52,893 nucleotides of DNA from Bacillota bacterium. Lineage in GTDB: Bacteria; Bacillota; Negativicutes; CTSoil-072. Below are positions 34,874 to 44,833 of this stretch, piece after piece. Numbering within the stretch: position 1 is the stretch's first letter; each line of letters opens with the position of its first letter. Location of the stretch: assembly GCA_017889545.1 (NCBI GenBank), contig JAGFZV010000021.1:1-52893 (forward strand). Reading direction: 5' to 3'. The translations under genes were made by a program, and so were the position numbers. Under the pieces are notes generated by a model that did not search any database, was not told the DNA's origin, and was given only the letters and a program-made list of their open reading frames with translations.

Positions 34874-35626
34874 TTATTGAAAAGGTACTCCCGGGATCCG
34901 TTTTGCAACTTTTTGCCATGCTTCTTTATCCAGAAAACTCCCGGGAATATTGCCTTCCATTTCTTTAAATAAAGAAAAAGGTACGCTAAACGACAAAAGA
35001 TCAGCATCAATAACCGGCCGGGCTGAAATATCCGTCATCCCCACGACCGCCCGCGGTTTCTCTTGCGATGACTCGTCACAAGGAATAAGACAAGCGGTTT
35101 GGCAACCGGCTGCAAAAGGAATAATGACATTATCGTTAGTGGGACGACCATAGTTAGCCAGCACGACAAGCGCTGACAACTGGTCCGGATTGACATAAAA
35201 CACAATTATTTTCAACCCATCATCGTCTTGTGCCACATCGGACAATGGCTGAAAAACAACGTATTTTTGCGCTATATCTTTAATCGGCAGACTGTCGGCA
35301 AAACACTGTGCAAATTCCGGTGTTTTCTTATATGCTTCCCCTGCTGGATATCCTTCCCCTCTGCCAGTCGACAAGAAATTTGCAAAACCGCCAGGAAATT
35401 GAGGATACAAATTACCAAACCCCAGACCGATCCCTCCGCCCAGACACCCAAAAGTCTCACGGCTAAAAACAATCGTTTTCCCTTTGGTTGCTGCTGTCAG
35501 CATCGCTGCAACACAGCCCCATTTTTTCTCTGCAAACTCCAACGCATGATCAGGCTTCACGTTTGTAAATAAAATAGCTACCGGAGAATACCGAAGTTTT
35601 AATCGGATTGCAAGCTCACTCTTCAT
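34874..35626 (-). CDS. DUF169 family protein
   Basis: 250-residue protein of the DUF169 family, annotated only by domain. Visible features are the N-terminal RLKLRYSPVAILFTNVKP, Cys in WGCVAAM and TFGCLGGGIGLGFG, and CQTACLIPCDESS. The conserved cysteines suggest a metal or redox role, but none is proven. Some members occur with corrinoid or tetrapyrrole genes. An AGAGGAGGG site precedes the ATG. It lies 47 bases upstream of the methyltransferase gene in the same direction. Confidence 0.75.
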   Translation of the reverse strand: MKSELAIRLKLRYSPVAILFTNVKPDHALEFAEKKWGCVAAMLTAATKGKTIVFSRETFGCLGGGIGLGFGNLYPQFPGGFANFLSTGRGEGYPAGEAYKKTPEFAQCFADSLPIKDIAQKYVVFQPLSDVAQDDDGLKIIVFYVNPDQLSALVVLANYGRPTNDNVIIPFAAGCQTACLIPCDESSQEKPRAVVGMTDISARPVIDADLLSFSVPFSLFKEMEGNIPGSFLDKEAWQKVAKRIPGVPFQ

Positions 35627-35694
35627 AACCGTCCCTCCTCTTTTTTAGCCGTTTCGGCAAACTCAGGATCCGCAAGGATCCCATCTAAAACAAA

Positions 35695-36249
35695 CTAACC
35701 GTCTACCTCTTCCAATCCAGCTGTGTATAAAGCCTCGTAAGTCCTTTTTCCACCGACTGCCCTGCTCTCAAATAACGTAATTTCTGCAACCATCAATTCT
35801 CCCAATTTCTTCGCTCGAATACCGGATAAATCAACAGCGGCAAGTTTGGGATGAGAAATGATCGTCAGATGAGGTGTGAACGGTCTCTTTTCCAAAAGAA
35901 AACCTTTATTTCCAAGCTCAAGATGCAGATCATCTCTCAGTTTGTTCAGTTCACTCAAATCGCCATCAACAGCAGTCCACAAGGTATGAGGCCGCCTAAA
36001 AGACGGAAATACGCCTATCCCGCCGATATTCAATAAAAAAGGCTTGTGTTTGCTTGCCACGCCTGACAATACTTCAATAAGTACAGGCTGCGCTGCACAA
36101 TCTACCTCCCCAAGAAATTCCAGCGTAATATGAAAATTTTCCTGTGATTTGAAAGATCCTCTGACTCCGAGGTTCATTATTTCAGATTGCAAGTCATAAA
36201 GAGCCCGTTTCACTTCGGCAGGCAAATCAATTCCGATAAATACTCTCAT
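35695..36249 (-). CDS. thpR: RNA 2',3'-cyclic phosphodiesterase
   Basis: 184-residue 2H phosphoesterase (LigT/ThpR), which opens 2',3'-cyclic phosphate ends of RNA to 2'-phosphate. Both catalytic HxT motifs are visible: HITLEFLG (about 40-47) and HLTIISH (about 125-131). Two adjacent ATGs follow an AGGGAG site. The second (36249) has the better spacing and gives the usual family start MRVFIGIDLP. Confidence 0.9.
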   Translation of the reverse strand: MRVFIGIDLPAEVKRALYDLQSEIMNLGVRGSFKSQENFHITLEFLGEVDCAAQPVLIEVLSGVASKHKPFLLNIGGIGVFPSFRRPHTLWTAVDGDLSELNKLRDDLHLELGNKGFLLEKRPFTPHLTIISHPKLAAVDLSGIRAKKLGELMVAEITLFESRAVGGKRTYEALYTAGLEEVDG

Positions 36250-36302
36250 CATGGTTCTCCCTAGGCGTTTGAAACGCATATTCAGGATTATAGTTATATT
36301 AT

Positions 36303-36341
36303 AATACTAAGCTACGCAAAATAGCTGCATAGCTTAGTATT
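36303..36341 (-). terminator. stem-loop at the 3' end of the NRDE gene
   Basis: A perfect 12-bp inverted repeat (36303-36314 against 36330-36341) includes the NRDE stop codon. No U tract follows, so it may be a processing structure or a weak terminator of the men operon. Confidence 0.4.
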
Positions 36342-37092
36342 GAATGTCAAATTCATATTTTACATCAATTGTTCCCGGAAATGTTCGTTCCATAAAAATA
36401 ACGTGACCAGCACAATCCTGCAACAACACAGTCGACGAACGAGTGCCGTAATCAGGGCTAACAATAAAAATCGGAGCCAATGCGCGTTCCCATTCTAAAG
36501 ATATCCCGGTTAAAGGAAGCTCGTCATCTGGAGGAGCGGAAACGTCGGAAAGAAGAGAAAACAGATTTTCCCCGCACATCGTTTCGACGTCGGCGAGAGC
36601 TTCTCCCATTCTTTCTTTCGCTGCAGTGACCTTAGGCCAGGGCGTATCAAGCAGATGATTACTGAGTCCATGGATTCCAGGCTTCAATTCTTGCCCTTTG
36701 CCCGTGCGGCTAGAATAATACATTAAACCATGGTTATCCCCGACTAATAAATTAAATCCATTGAAATCTTCACGAATAGGATCAATTTTTTGAAGAAAAT
36801 TCGCCGGAGCGTCGTTGCCGCAGAGAAAATCACGGACAATCTGTCCCCTTGATTTTGCATCCTGACGAGTTGTATTGGGATCGCGATAATTCGTTATTGC
36901 AGCAAAACGTCCGCTTTTTGTAATCCCTAACCAAGTTCCCATCTGATCCAAATCGCGCCCGGCCAGTATATACGGGTATTCCGTCCAAAAAGCTGCTGAA
37001 GCGGTTGGACGTTTGTAATATTCATCCCGATTAGCGGCGATGATAAGCGGAAAACGCGGATGTTTTCGATATGCCAGTACGATTAGACACAT
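36334..37092 (-). CDS. NRDE family protein (TANGO2-like)
   Basis: 252-residue protein with the family-defining start MCLIVLAY and the ANRDEYYKRPT motif (about 19-29). Cys2 would be N-terminal after Met removal, resembling Ntn-type hydrolases. The eukaryotic relative TANGO2 is linked to heme/lipid handling, and the bacterial role is not established. It lies 21 bases after menC in the same direction and is probably co-transcribed with it. Confidence 0.88.
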   Translation of the reverse strand: MCLIVLAYRKHPRFPLIIAANRDEYYKRPTASAAFWTEYPYILAGRDLDQMGTWLGITKSGRFAAITNYRDPNTTRQDAKSRGQIVRDFLCGNDAPANFLQKIDPIREDFNGFNLLVGDNHGLMYYSSRTGKGQELKPGIHGLSNHLLDTPWPKVTAAKERMGEALADVETMCGENLFSLLSDVSAPPDDELPLTGISLEWERALAPIFIVSPDYGTRSSTVLLQDCAGHVIFMERTFPGTIDVKYEFDIQY

Positions 37093-37113
37093 AGTGCTGA
37101 ACCTCTCAATATC

Positions 37114-38220
37114 TCAACGAAATGTTTTTTTGAAAAGCGTTACTTTCCTCAGTTGTTCCAAGTCCACTTCATATCCGATACCCGGTTGATCAGGAACATC
37201 AATTTCCCCTTGGTTTACAACTACTTCCGGTTTAATCAGGTCTCTTTCCCAATATCTTGATGATCCTGACAGATCACCCGGCATTGTAAAATTATCCAAT
37301 GTGGAAAGTGCAATATTATGAGCCCGGCCGATCCCCGTTTCAAACATTCCGCCGCACCATACCGGAATATTCCGGTCCCGGCAAAAATCATTCACCTGTA
37401 TCGTTGCCGAAATCCCACCCAGACGGCTCATTTTCACGCTAACGATCTTGCAGCTGACGAAAGCGGCCGCATTCTTTATATCATCAAAAGTTGCAGCACT
37501 TTCATCCAAGCATACCGGCGTCTTTAGCATAGCCTGCAACTTCGCATGCTCGACCAGATCACCTGCAGCTAACGGCTGCTCAATCATCGCTAGTCCACAT
37601 TGATCTAATTCACATAATATCCGCAAATCAGCGAGACTGTACGAACCATTTGCATCTACCGATATTGGCAACTGCGGAAACGACGCACAGACAGCTTTCA
37701 CAAATTGAATATCTTGACCGGGTTTAATTTTTAGTTTGACCCTCTTATATCCTTCTATTAAATAAGTCTCGACTATTTTTACCGTTTCCTGAACAGTTGA
37801 CTGGATTCCGACGACAACCCCAACTTGTATCCTTTGTTTTGTCCCGCCAAGCACCGTTGCCAACGGAAGATTGAGTCGTTTCGCGTACAAATCCCAGATA
37901 GCGCTTTCCAATCCGGCCTTGGCCATATGATTGCGCTGAACCGGTGCGAACAGCTCAGAGACTTGACGCGGATGCGTAATTTCTCCCTGAAATAATTTGG
38001 GAATTAAAAATTCTTCCATAATGTACAAAACCGTTCGGATTGTCTCTTCCGAATACCAGGGAACCCAAAAAGCGGGAGATTCCCCCCAGCCAACTGTGCC
38101 GTCAGCATCGCTTATTTCCACAAGAACAGAATCTTTATCGCCAATGGTTCCAAAGCTCGTACTAACCGGTGTCTTCAGACGCATTCGCACGTGATGCAAG
38201 GTAATTTGACCGATCTTCAA
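37114..38220 (-). CDS. menC: o-succinylbenzoate synthase (MenC, enolase superfamily)
   Basis: About 368 residues, member of the OSBS/N-acylamino acid racemase branch of the enolase superfamily. It dehydrates SHCHC to o-succinylbenzoate. Catalytic elements are the KxK motif in RVKLKIKPG (about 160-168), metal ligands in SVDANGSY, IEQPLAAGD and CLDESA, and the second Lys in VSVKMSRLGG. The start is uncertain: TTG 38220 sits 6 bases from GGGAGGG, while ATG 38226 is too close to it and ATG 38238 has none. Membership of the men operon supports menaquinone function over racemase or dipeptide epimerase. Confidence 0.9.
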   Translation of the reverse strand: MKIGQITLHHVRMRLKTPVSTSFGTIGDKDSVLVEISDADGTVGWGESPAFWVPWYSEETIRTVLYIMEEFLIPKLFQGEITHPRQVSELFAPVQRNHMAKAGLESAIWDLYAKRLNLPLATVLGGTKQRIQVGVVVGIQSTVQETVKIVETYLIEGYKRVKLKIKPGQDIQFVKAVCASFPQLPISVDANGSYSLADLRILCELDQCGLAMIEQPLAAGDLVEHAKLQAMLKTPVCLDESAATFDDIKNAAAFVSCKIVSVKMSRLGGISATIQVNDFCRDRNIPVWCGGMFETGIGRAHNIALSTLDNFTMPGDLSGSSRYWERDLIKPEVVVNQGEIDVPDQPGIGYEVDLEQLRKVTLFKKTFR

Positions 38221-38244
38221 GTCCATCCCTCCCGGCATTGAACA

Positions 38245-39726
38245 TTATTTCAACCATTCTGCCAATTTTCGTCGCAGCAGCTTGTTTGCGGCATTTCGAG
38301 GGAGTTGCGCCACAAAACAAATTCGCACCGGGCATTTGTAATGAGCCAGCTGTTCTCGGCAAAATGTCCGGATTTCTTCTTCTGTGATTTCTTCAAAGCC
38401 TATTTTTTTGACAACAAAAGCGACAGGAACCTGTCCCCAAGTTTTACTCTCACTGCCTACAACTCCTGCCTCAAGAATTGCAGAATGAGCAAGCAAAACC
38501 GCCTCTACTTCCGCCGGATATACATTTTCTCCGCCAGAGATAATCAGATCACTGCGCCGGTCCAGTACATACAGAAACCCCTCTTCATCAATATAACCCA
38601 AGTCGCCGGTATGAAACCACCCGTCCCGAAAAGCATCGATTTTCTCACTATCACGATGCAAATAACCTTGCGTTACATTCGGACCCCGGACAACAATTTC
38701 GCCCACTTCTCCAGGAACTTTCCGCCCATCTTCGCCTCCAATTTGCAGTTCCGAAGAAAACAGCGTCTTGCCGGCCGAGCCTAGTTTACTATCCATATAT
38801 TCCGGAGATAGCGTAGCAATTTGGGAAGCTGTTTCTGTCAATCCATAGGTTTGATAAACCGGTATTTGCTTTTCCCTGCATGTTTTCAACAGGCTATCAG
38901 GTACCGGCCCGCCCCCCGTCAGCATGCAGCGAAAAGATTCCGGATATCGGTCTTGCCCTAATTCATTCAGCATTCTCGCCAACATGGAACTAACAACAGA
39001 AACAATCGTTACCGCTTCTTCTTGAATGGATTTGTTAACTGCTTTCGGCAAAAATTTTGGCTGGATAATAACAGGAATCCCATAAATCACATTCCGCAAA
39101 ATAATGGATAATCCGCTCATATGAAACAGCGGCACACAAATCAGCCACTTATCATCCATTTGCAGTCCAAGATTCAAAACAGATCCCATTGCACTCCACC
39201 AGTGATTGCCATTGGTTAGCATGACTCCCTTAGGACGGCCTGTGGTCCCTGAGGTGTAGAGAATGGTATGGACAGCATCCAAATCAATCCTGGGCGAAAG
39301 AGAAACGGTTGCTTCCGGCAATTTCTGCAAACAATCATAAGAAAGCGCATTGAGTCCAATAGTGTCAGTTTTCATTGCTTGCACTGTATCGGAAAGTCCA
39401 GCATCATAAATTAACAGCTGGCAGTTGGCATCCTGCAACTGCCAGTTGATTTCCGGCGGAGCAAGACGAATGTTTAACAGCACCGTTATGGCGCCAAGAT
39501 ATTGCAACGCATAAATAATTTGCGGCACCCGAAAACTGTTGTCCAGTAAAACAGCGACGAAATCTCCTTCACGAATTCCCATACCATAGAATCGGCGCGC
39601 AGTTGCCTGAGCGTGATGATTTAAATCCCGGAAAGTCCACGAAACCGCTCCATCGACTAAACAAACACGGTTTGGAGTGAGGAAAGCGCGTTTATCCAGC
39701 CAATTAGGTATTTTTTGATCAGCCAT
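38245..39726 (-). CDS. menE: o-succinylbenzoate--CoA ligase
   Basis: 493-residue adenylate-forming enzyme that activates o-succinylbenzoate to its CoA ester. The ATP-binding loop YTSGTTGRPKGVM, QTYGLTETASQ, the hinge/core motif TGDLGYIDEEGFLYVLDRRSD (split here at the hinge Asp) and a C-terminal catalytic Lys in NKLLRRKL are present. The ATG at 39726 follows AGGAG. An upstream TTG adds 13 residues without a site. It sits after an intergenic hairpin (39750-39784) that separates it from menB. Confidence 0.93.
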   Translation of the reverse strand: MADQKIPNWLDKRAFLTPNRVCLVDGAVSWTFRDLNHHAQATARRFYGMGIREGDFVAVLLDNSFRVPQIIYALQYLGAITVLLNIRLAPPEINWQLQDANCQLLIYDAGLSDTVQAMKTDTIGLNALSYDCLQKLPEATVSLSPRIDLDAVHTILYTSGTTGRPKGVMLTNGNHWWSAMGSVLNLGLQMDDKWLICVPLFHMSGLSIILRNVIYGIPVIIQPKFLPKAVNKSIQEEAVTIVSVVSSMLARMLNELGQDRYPESFRCMLTGGGPVPDSLLKTCREKQIPVYQTYGLTETASQIATLSPEYMDSKLGSAGKTLFSSELQIGGEDGRKVPGEVGEIVVRGPNVTQGYLHRDSEKIDAFRDGWFHTGDLGYIDEEGFLYVLDRRSDLIISGGENVYPAEVEAVLLAHSAILEAGVVGSESKTWGQVPVAFVVKKIGFEEITEEEIRTFCREQLAHYKCPVRICFVAQLPRNAANKLLRRKLAEWLK

Positions 39727-39749
39727 CGATACTGCTCCTATCTTTGTGA

Positions 39750-39784
39750 ATAGCCAGTCAACCAAAAAAAGGTCAACTGGCTAT
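39750..39784 (-). promoter_or_regulatory. intergenic hairpin between menB and menE
   Basis: A 14-bp stem (39750-39763 against 39771-39784) with two mismatched or wobble positions has a loop of seven U in the RNA. It lies 20 bases after menB and may tune the menB/menE ratio or mark an RNA processing site. It is not a canonical terminator. Confidence 0.5.
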
Positions 39785-39803
39785 AACGATTGAACAACCG
39801 CTC

Positions 39804-40619
39804 TCACGGAAAACGGGGAAATTGTTTAAAGTCAGGCGCGCGCTTTTCCTTGAATGCGTCACGGCCTTCCTTGGCTTCCTCTGTCGTGTAGAATAATAAT
39901 GTAGCGTCGCCTGCCAACTGCTGCAGCCCGGCTATACCGTCCGTATCCGCATTAAATGCGGCTTTTAGGAAGCGAAGCGCAGTAGGACTCTGGGAAAGAA
40001 TTTCGCGGCACCATTGTACCGTTTCCTCTTCCAATTTGTCCAAAGGGACCACCGTATTGACCAGACCCATATCCAACGCTTCCTGCGCATTATATTGCCG
40101 GCATAAAAACCAAATTTCACGCGCTTTTTTGTGTCCGACAATTCGCGCCAGGTAACCAGATCCATAACCGGCATCAAAACTTCCGACAGTCGGGCCGGTT
40201 TGGCCGAAAATTGCGTTATCCGCAGCAATCGACAAATCGCAGACAATATGCAACACATGCCCGCCGCCAATCGCATACCCGGCAACCATGGCAATGACAG
40301 GCTTGGGGATGACTCGAATCAGGCGCTGCAAATCCAACACATTTAAACGCGGGATCTGATCTTCTCCCACATAGCCCCCGTGTCCCCTGACCCTTTGATC
40401 TCCGCCGGAACAAAATGCTTTTTCACCTGCGCCGGTTAATATAATGACCCCGACATTACTGTCATCACGCGCACAAGCAAAGGCATCAATTAATTCAAAA
40501 ACGGTTTTCGGCCGAAAAGCATTGCGGACTTCCGGCCTATTGATCGTAATTTTAGCAATTCCTTCATACGTTTCATACAATATATCCTCGTAACTGCGTT
40601 CTGATTTCCATTCGATCAT
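39804..40619 (-). CDS. menB: 1,4-dihydroxy-2-naphthoyl-CoA synthase
   Basis: 271-residue crotonase-fold enzyme that closes the naphthoquinone ring from OSB-CoA. The length and motifs match MenB closely: [13 protein letters not shown] (oxyanion loop), [31 protein letters not shown] with the Gly of bicarbonate-dependent type I MenB, and [22 protein letters not shown] at 40619 with AAGGA upstream. The preceding in-frame TTG lies too near the site. Confidence 0.96.
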   Translation of the reverse strand: MIEWKSERSYEDILYETYEGIAKITINRPEVRNAFRPKTVFELIDAFACARDDSNVGVIILTGAGEKAFCSGGDQRVRGHGGYVGEDQIPRLNVLDLQRLIRVIPKPVIAMVAGYAIGGGHVLHIVCDLSIAADNAIFGQTGPTVGSFDAGYGSGYLARIVGHKKAREIWFLCRQYNAQEALDMGLVNTVVPLDKLEEETVQWCREILSQSPTALRFLKAAFNADTDGIAGLQQLAGDATLLFYTTEEAKEGRDAFKEKRAPDFKQFPRFP

Positions 40620-40649
40620 CGTTTGAATTCCTTTCTTTTTCAATATTGA

Positions 40650-41462
40650 TTAGGTATGCAGTGACAAGAAGTTTTTTACTGCATTTGCAAATTGCATGGG
40701 TTTTTCCAAATGGATCGTATGACCTGCATCCGGTATGATCTGCAAAGTGGAATTCGGGATCATTTCATCCATAGAAACGCCTACCTGACGAAATTTGGCA
40801 TCTTTTTTGCCAACCAGCAAAAGCGTAGGGATGTCTAGTTGTTCCAGACGACTCCATAAAGACTGTTGAACACCGGTTCCCATTCCCCGCAGACTGTTTG
40901 CCAGACCTTGCGGCTTGTTTTGAAAACGCTGCAATCGGACTTCATTTTTTATTTTCTCCGGCAATTGCTGTTGCGTGGCAAACAGATCAAGGTTGGTCCA
41001 CTTCTTGACAAACGCTTCCAAGCCCTGTTCCTCAATAAACGCGGCCAGCGCTTCATCTGACCGGCACCGTGCTTTACGTTCCAAGTCATCTTCAATTCCC
41101 GGAGAACTGCTCTCCAAGATTAACGTTTGGACGCGTTGAGGAAAATGTACTGCGAAATGAAGAGCGCACCTTCCCCCCATGGAATAGCCAAGAAGATTAA
41201 TTTTCCCCAACTGCAAATAATCCAGCACAGATAGCAAATCTTGAACTGCATAATCCATGGAATAACGGGTTGAATCCGCCGGGGCGTCAGAGCGGCCATG
41301 GCCAATCAGATCGATTAAAATGACTTGATACTGATTGCGCAAGAAGGGAACAATCCATTGCCAGCTTGTTGTACTTCCTGTAAACCCATGCAGTAATAGC
41401 AGCGGCGCTCCTTCCCCCTCTATTTCCACATTCAATTGTATCCCATTCACATCGATCAGCAC
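40650..41462 (-). CDS. menH: SHCHC synthase MenH (alpha/beta hydrolase)
   Basis: 270-residue alpha/beta hydrolase that removes pyruvate from SEPHCHC to give SHCHC. The nucleophile is Ser94 in GYSMGG, the acid is in LVGKKDAKF and the His in DAGHTIHLEKP. HGFTGS (25-30) forms the oxyanion region. GTG start at 41462, 7 bases after an AGGAGG site and 11 bases after the menD stop. The longer frame into menD is rejected. Position between menD and menB confirms the role. Confidence 0.93.
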   Translation of the reverse strand: MLIDVNGIQLNVEIEGEGAPLLLLHGFTGSTTSWQWIVPFLRNQYQVILIDLIGHGRSDAPADSTRYSMDYAVQDLLSVLDYLQLGKINLLGYSMGGRCALHFAVHFPQRVQTLILESSSPGIEDDLERKARCRSDEALAAFIEEQGLEAFVKKWTNLDLFATQQQLPEKIKNEVRLQRFQNKPQGLANSLRGMGTGVQQSLWSRLEQLDIPTLLLVGKKDAKFRQVGVSMDEMIPNSTLQIIPDAGHTIHLEKPMQFANAVKNFLSLHT

Positions 41463-41473
41463 AAAAGCGCCTC

Positions 41474-43243
41474 CTAAAAACTCGCAAATGCTGCGCAGAC
41501 GGAACGGGAAACAGCATCCCAAACCTCCCTGTGCATCCGGACATTTTCTTCCCTCTTTGTACAGATCTCAATAACATGCAACCCGTTTGTAGTTAATCCT
41601 TGCTGCAAAGCCTCCCCGAAATCGTTCCAAGAAACAACACGGGTAAATTTCCCTTGGTACATCTCGACTACCGGTTTGAAATCCAAGCCGAGGGGCGTCC
41701 CAAACAGAGTTTCAAAATGGCGCGGCAACTTGGCCTGCGGCAGGAAAGAGAATATTCCGCCTCCGTCATTGTTAATTAAAATAATCGTCGCATTCAATCT
41801 GTGCAATTTAGCGGCAAGCAGTCCGTTTAAATCATGATAAAATGATAAATCTCCGATTACCAGCACTAGAGGAGTTTGAGCTGCCGACACCCCCAAAGCC
41901 GTCGAGACAACGCCGTCTATACCATTTGCGCCCCGGTTCGCCATAATCCGGATATTGCGGTCATTGCAAAAAAAGAATGTATCCAGATCGCGTATCGGCA
42001 TGCTATTGCCTGCAAACAGTGTTGCATCACGAGGTAGATTTTCACACAATTCAAGAAAAACCTGTCCCTCGGAAAGGGCATCATTCTTACCCTGCTTATA
42101 TAACTCTTTTTTCGCAACCTCATTGGCCTTAAACCATTTCTGCGCCCAGCTTGATATGCCTGACTGAAAGGAAATAGTTGCCGGCTCCAACAATTTACCT
42201 AATTCCTGGCAAAACGGAACAGCGCTTGCATAAATCATATCTGCCGCCATTAACGTAGGATCGCGCCATCCCGCATCTTCATCAACGATAATCTGCCGAC
42301 AGGCTGGATTTCTTTTCAAGTACAAAAGAACCGCCTTTGATACAGGCATGGCGCCAAACCGGATCACAACCTCAGGAACAAGCTGATCCAGAACCATTGA
42401 ATCCCGCAAGAAAGAATCGTAAGTTTCAATCACCCATTCCTTGTCATGAGAGCCGCTTCGCACTTGCGAAAGAGGATCGGCAAGCAGCGGATATTGCAGA
42501 CGTTTGGCCAGAGAAACCGCTGCATCGGCAAAAAGCGGATCATCATGCGGACCGCAGATGATTAGTCCCCGCTCGATTTTTTTTAATTGTCCAGCTAATG
42601 TTGCAACTTGTCCTTTCTCAAGAATACGGTTTCCTGTTAAAACCTGAGTGTAACAGGCACCCTGTTTCCGGCCGTCCTCCCAAATAGCTGGGATGGTTAA
42701 CTCCGGCAATAGCGGTTCCCTGAAAGGGAAGTTTAAATGCACAGGACCGCTGGGCCCGCATAACGCAACTGCAGAAGCTCGAACCGCCGCAGTGCGTACA
42801 TATTTTTGCAATTCGGGCGAACGATCCGGCGCAGACATCTCTATAAACAGCTTAACAAATTTGCCAAAGATACCAATCTGGTCAATCGCCTGTGGCGCTC
42901 CGACTTCTCTTAATTCATGCGGCCGGTCTGCTGTCAGGACCAAAAGCGGCACACGAGACTGAAACGCTTCCACAACAGCCGGCATATAATTGGCAACAGC
43001 CGTTCCCGAAGAACACACTAATGCAACTGCCTTCTTTTGCGCCTTTGCAATTCCCATTGCAAAAAAGGCGGCCGATCGTTCATCAATATGCGTCCAGACT
43101 TTCATCTCCGGATGCTCTGCCATCAGCAGAGCCAGCGGAGTAGATCTTGACCCCGGATTGATCACGACCTGATTCACGCCGCACCGGACCAGTTCATCGA
43201 CAAACGCCCCAATGTAGTCCGAAATTACTTTTCCATGGTTCAC
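41474..43243 (-). CDS. menD: SEPHCHC synthase MenD
   Basis: 589-residue thiamine diphosphate enzyme that adds a succinic semialdehyde unit from 2-oxoglutarate to isochorismate. Visible parts are VVINPGSRSTPLA with the activating region near the N-terminus, the TADRPHELREVGAPQAIDQ motif, NRGANGIDG, and the ThDP/Mg site GDLSFYHDLNG with NNDGGGIF. GTG start directly abuts the menF stop (TAA-GTG), 7 bases after AGGAGG. Confidence 0.96.
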   Translation of the reverse strand: MNHGKVISDYIGAFVDELVRCGVNQVVINPGSRSTPLALLMAEHPEMKVWTHIDERSAAFFAMGIAKAQKKAVALVCSSGTAVANYMPAVVEAFQSRVPLLVLTADRPHELREVGAPQAIDQIGIFGKFVKLFIEMSAPDRSPELQKYVRTAAVRASAVALCGPSGPVHLNFPFREPLLPELTIPAIWEDGRKQGACYTQVLTGNRILEKGQVATLAGQLKKIERGLIICGPHDDPLFADAAVSLAKRLQYPLLADPLSQVRSGSHDKEWVIETYDSFLRDSMVLDQLVPEVVIRFGAMPVSKAVLLYLKRNPACRQIIVDEDAGWRDPTLMAADMIYASAVPFCQELGKLLEPATISFQSGISSWAQKWFKANEVAKKELYKQGKNDALSEGQVFLELCENLPRDATLFAGNSMPIRDLDTFFFCNDRNIRIMANRGANGIDGVVSTALGVSAAQTPLVLVIGDLSFYHDLNGLLAAKLHRLNATIILINNDGGGIFSFLPQAKLPRHFETLFGTPLGLDFKPVVEMYQGKFTRVVSWNDFGEALQQGLTTNGLHVIEICTKREENVRMHREVWDAVSRSVCAAFASF

Positions 43244-44674
43244 TTAACTTCCTCCTAAAGCTGAGAGCATGGGCTGAAATTTAATTTGGGTTTCTTCATA
43301 TTCGCTCACCGGATCTGATGTTTCAACAATACCGCAACCCGCGAATAAAGAAACCTCATTTCCGCGCACTAAACCGCAGCGAATAGCCACAATAAATTCT
43401 CCCTCGCCATTGTCATCAACCCAACCGACCGGGCCACCGTACCAACCACGATCAAGTTGTTCCTCTTCCCGAATTTTTTTGATTGCTTCTTTTTGGGGAA
43501 ACCCGCCTAATGCAGGAGAAGGATGCAAATCATCGAGTACAGTAAAAATTGAAGTTCCCGGTCGTGCTTGTCCTTGAAGCAGAGTGCATAGATGATAAAT
43601 ATTTCTTAATGGCTTCAGATGGGGTTCTGTTGGAATTTCCATATTTTCGCAATATTTTTTCAACTTATCACTAAGCATCCTTACAACCAGATTTTGCTCA
43701 TAACGATTCTTTTTATCCTGTAAGAGCGCCTGTCCCAGCATCTCATCTTCTGCCTGATTTTCCCCTCGCTTGATCGAACCTGCCAAACAAGCAGAGAAAT
43801 ATTCATCGCCTTTTCGTTTAATCAAACGTTCCGGTGAAGCACCGATCAAACAATCTCCATGATGGGCAAACGCAAAAATATAACTTCCCGGTTGTCCAGC
43901 ATGCAAGCGCGCTAAAACATCGGTAAGAGAAATTACAGCTTCACTTTGAAGAAAGAGTTCCCTTGCTAATACAACTTTTTCCACTTCCCCTTCGCGGATG
44001 CTCTGAACAATACGTTCCACCATAGCGATCCATTTGTCAGCATCCACTTCTTCGATTGCAAATGAATTGCCCACAGCTGACGGCTGATATTTTTCTTTAC
44101 TTAAAAACCATTCGCATTGACTCAACAGTGTTTTTGCAAGTTCTTCAGGATTTTCACTGCCCTGCAATAAATAGTTGATAGTAGTCCATGCTTTACCGTC
44201 TTTGCGGGTTAAGAGCATCCGCGGGAGATGAAATTCGGCGTTCGCAAAATGACGCCATCTGTCAGATTGCGGCTTTATCGGATCAAAAGCGCCCCCGCCC
44301 AACAATACCAATCCGGTTTGTGCAATCTTACAGCCATTCGAGCGGATGCTATTGTTCTTGATCTCAGCCCATTTTTTTTCGATCCGTGAAAACCGGTCCA
44401 AACCGCTATCATCTATTTTAATAGAGTACGCCGAACCAACACCAACCAGCACAAGATCCTCACTGGCGTCAGACCAATAAACGATCTCTTCTTCATGTCT
44501 TATTTGAGCACTCCGAAAAGAAGCAAGAGGATCAACTGTTCCTGCACAAGCAACATGACTGATTAGAGCGGGTTGCTTCCGTTCCGCACATTGTTTGATC
44601 CCCAGCTGAATAAGGTGATATAATTCCCGTTCTTGAAGTTCCATTTTTTTATAAACTCGCCTCCGCCAGAACAT
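43244..44674 (-). CDS. menF: isochorismate synthase MenF
   Basis: Up to 476 residues, chorismate-binding family. It isomerises chorismate to isochorismate, the first menaquinone step. Catalytic region includes KVVLARE, LIGASPERLIKRKG, CLAGSIKRG, HLCTLLQG, LHPSPALGGFP, RGWYGGPVGW and FAGCGIV with metal-binding Glu residues. First gene of menFDHBEC. Start uncertain: ATG 44674 has AAAAGG 5 bases upstream but inside a small hairpin (acgac/gtcgt), while ATG 44644 is 14-15 bases from a GGAGG. The difference is 10 residues. Confidence 0.94.
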   Translation of the reverse strand: MFWRRRVYKKMELQERELYHLIQLGIKQCAERKQPALISHVACAGTVDPLASFRSAQIRHEEEIVYWSDASEDLVLVGVGSAYSIKIDDSGLDRFSRIEKKWAEIKNNSIRSNGCKIAQTGLVLLGGGAFDPIKPQSDRWRHFANAEFHLPRMLLTRKDGKAWTTINYLLQGSENPEELAKTLLSQCEWFLSKEKYQPSAVGNSFAIEEVDADKWIAMVERIVQSIREGEVEKVVLARELFLQSEAVISLTDVLARLHAGQPGSYIFAFAHHGDCLIGASPERLIKRKGDEYFSACLAGSIKRGENQAEDEMLGQALLQDKKNRYEQNLVVRMLSDKLKKYCENMEIPTEPHLKPLRNIYHLCTLLQGQARPGTSIFTVLDDLHPSPALGGFPQKEAIKKIREEEQLDRGWYGGPVGWVDDNGEGEFIVAIRCGLVRGNEVSLFAGCGIVETSDPVSEYEETQIKFQPMLSALGGS

Positions 44675-44804
44675 TACGACCTTTTAAGTCGTTTGCAATA
44701 AATACGTATCGTAATTTAATTCTTCTCAATAATAAAAATACCTTCTAAAATCGAACCGAAGTCGATAGTTAATTCGGGACCTTATCACTTTCTATTTTCT
44801 TTTC

Positions 44805-44833
44805 TTGACAGTTTTTGCCGAATATTATATATT
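44805..44833 (+). promoter_or_regulatory. promoter of the DUF364 gene
   Basis: Perfect TTGACA (44805-44810), 17-base spacer, TATATT (44828-44833) on the plus strand, 91 bases before the ATG. A GGAG site precedes the ATG. Confidence 0.75.

Noticed and set aside
34827-34919. Longer start for the methyltransferase
   Set aside because: It would overlap the end of the DUF169 gene, and a GGAG site supports ATG 34826.
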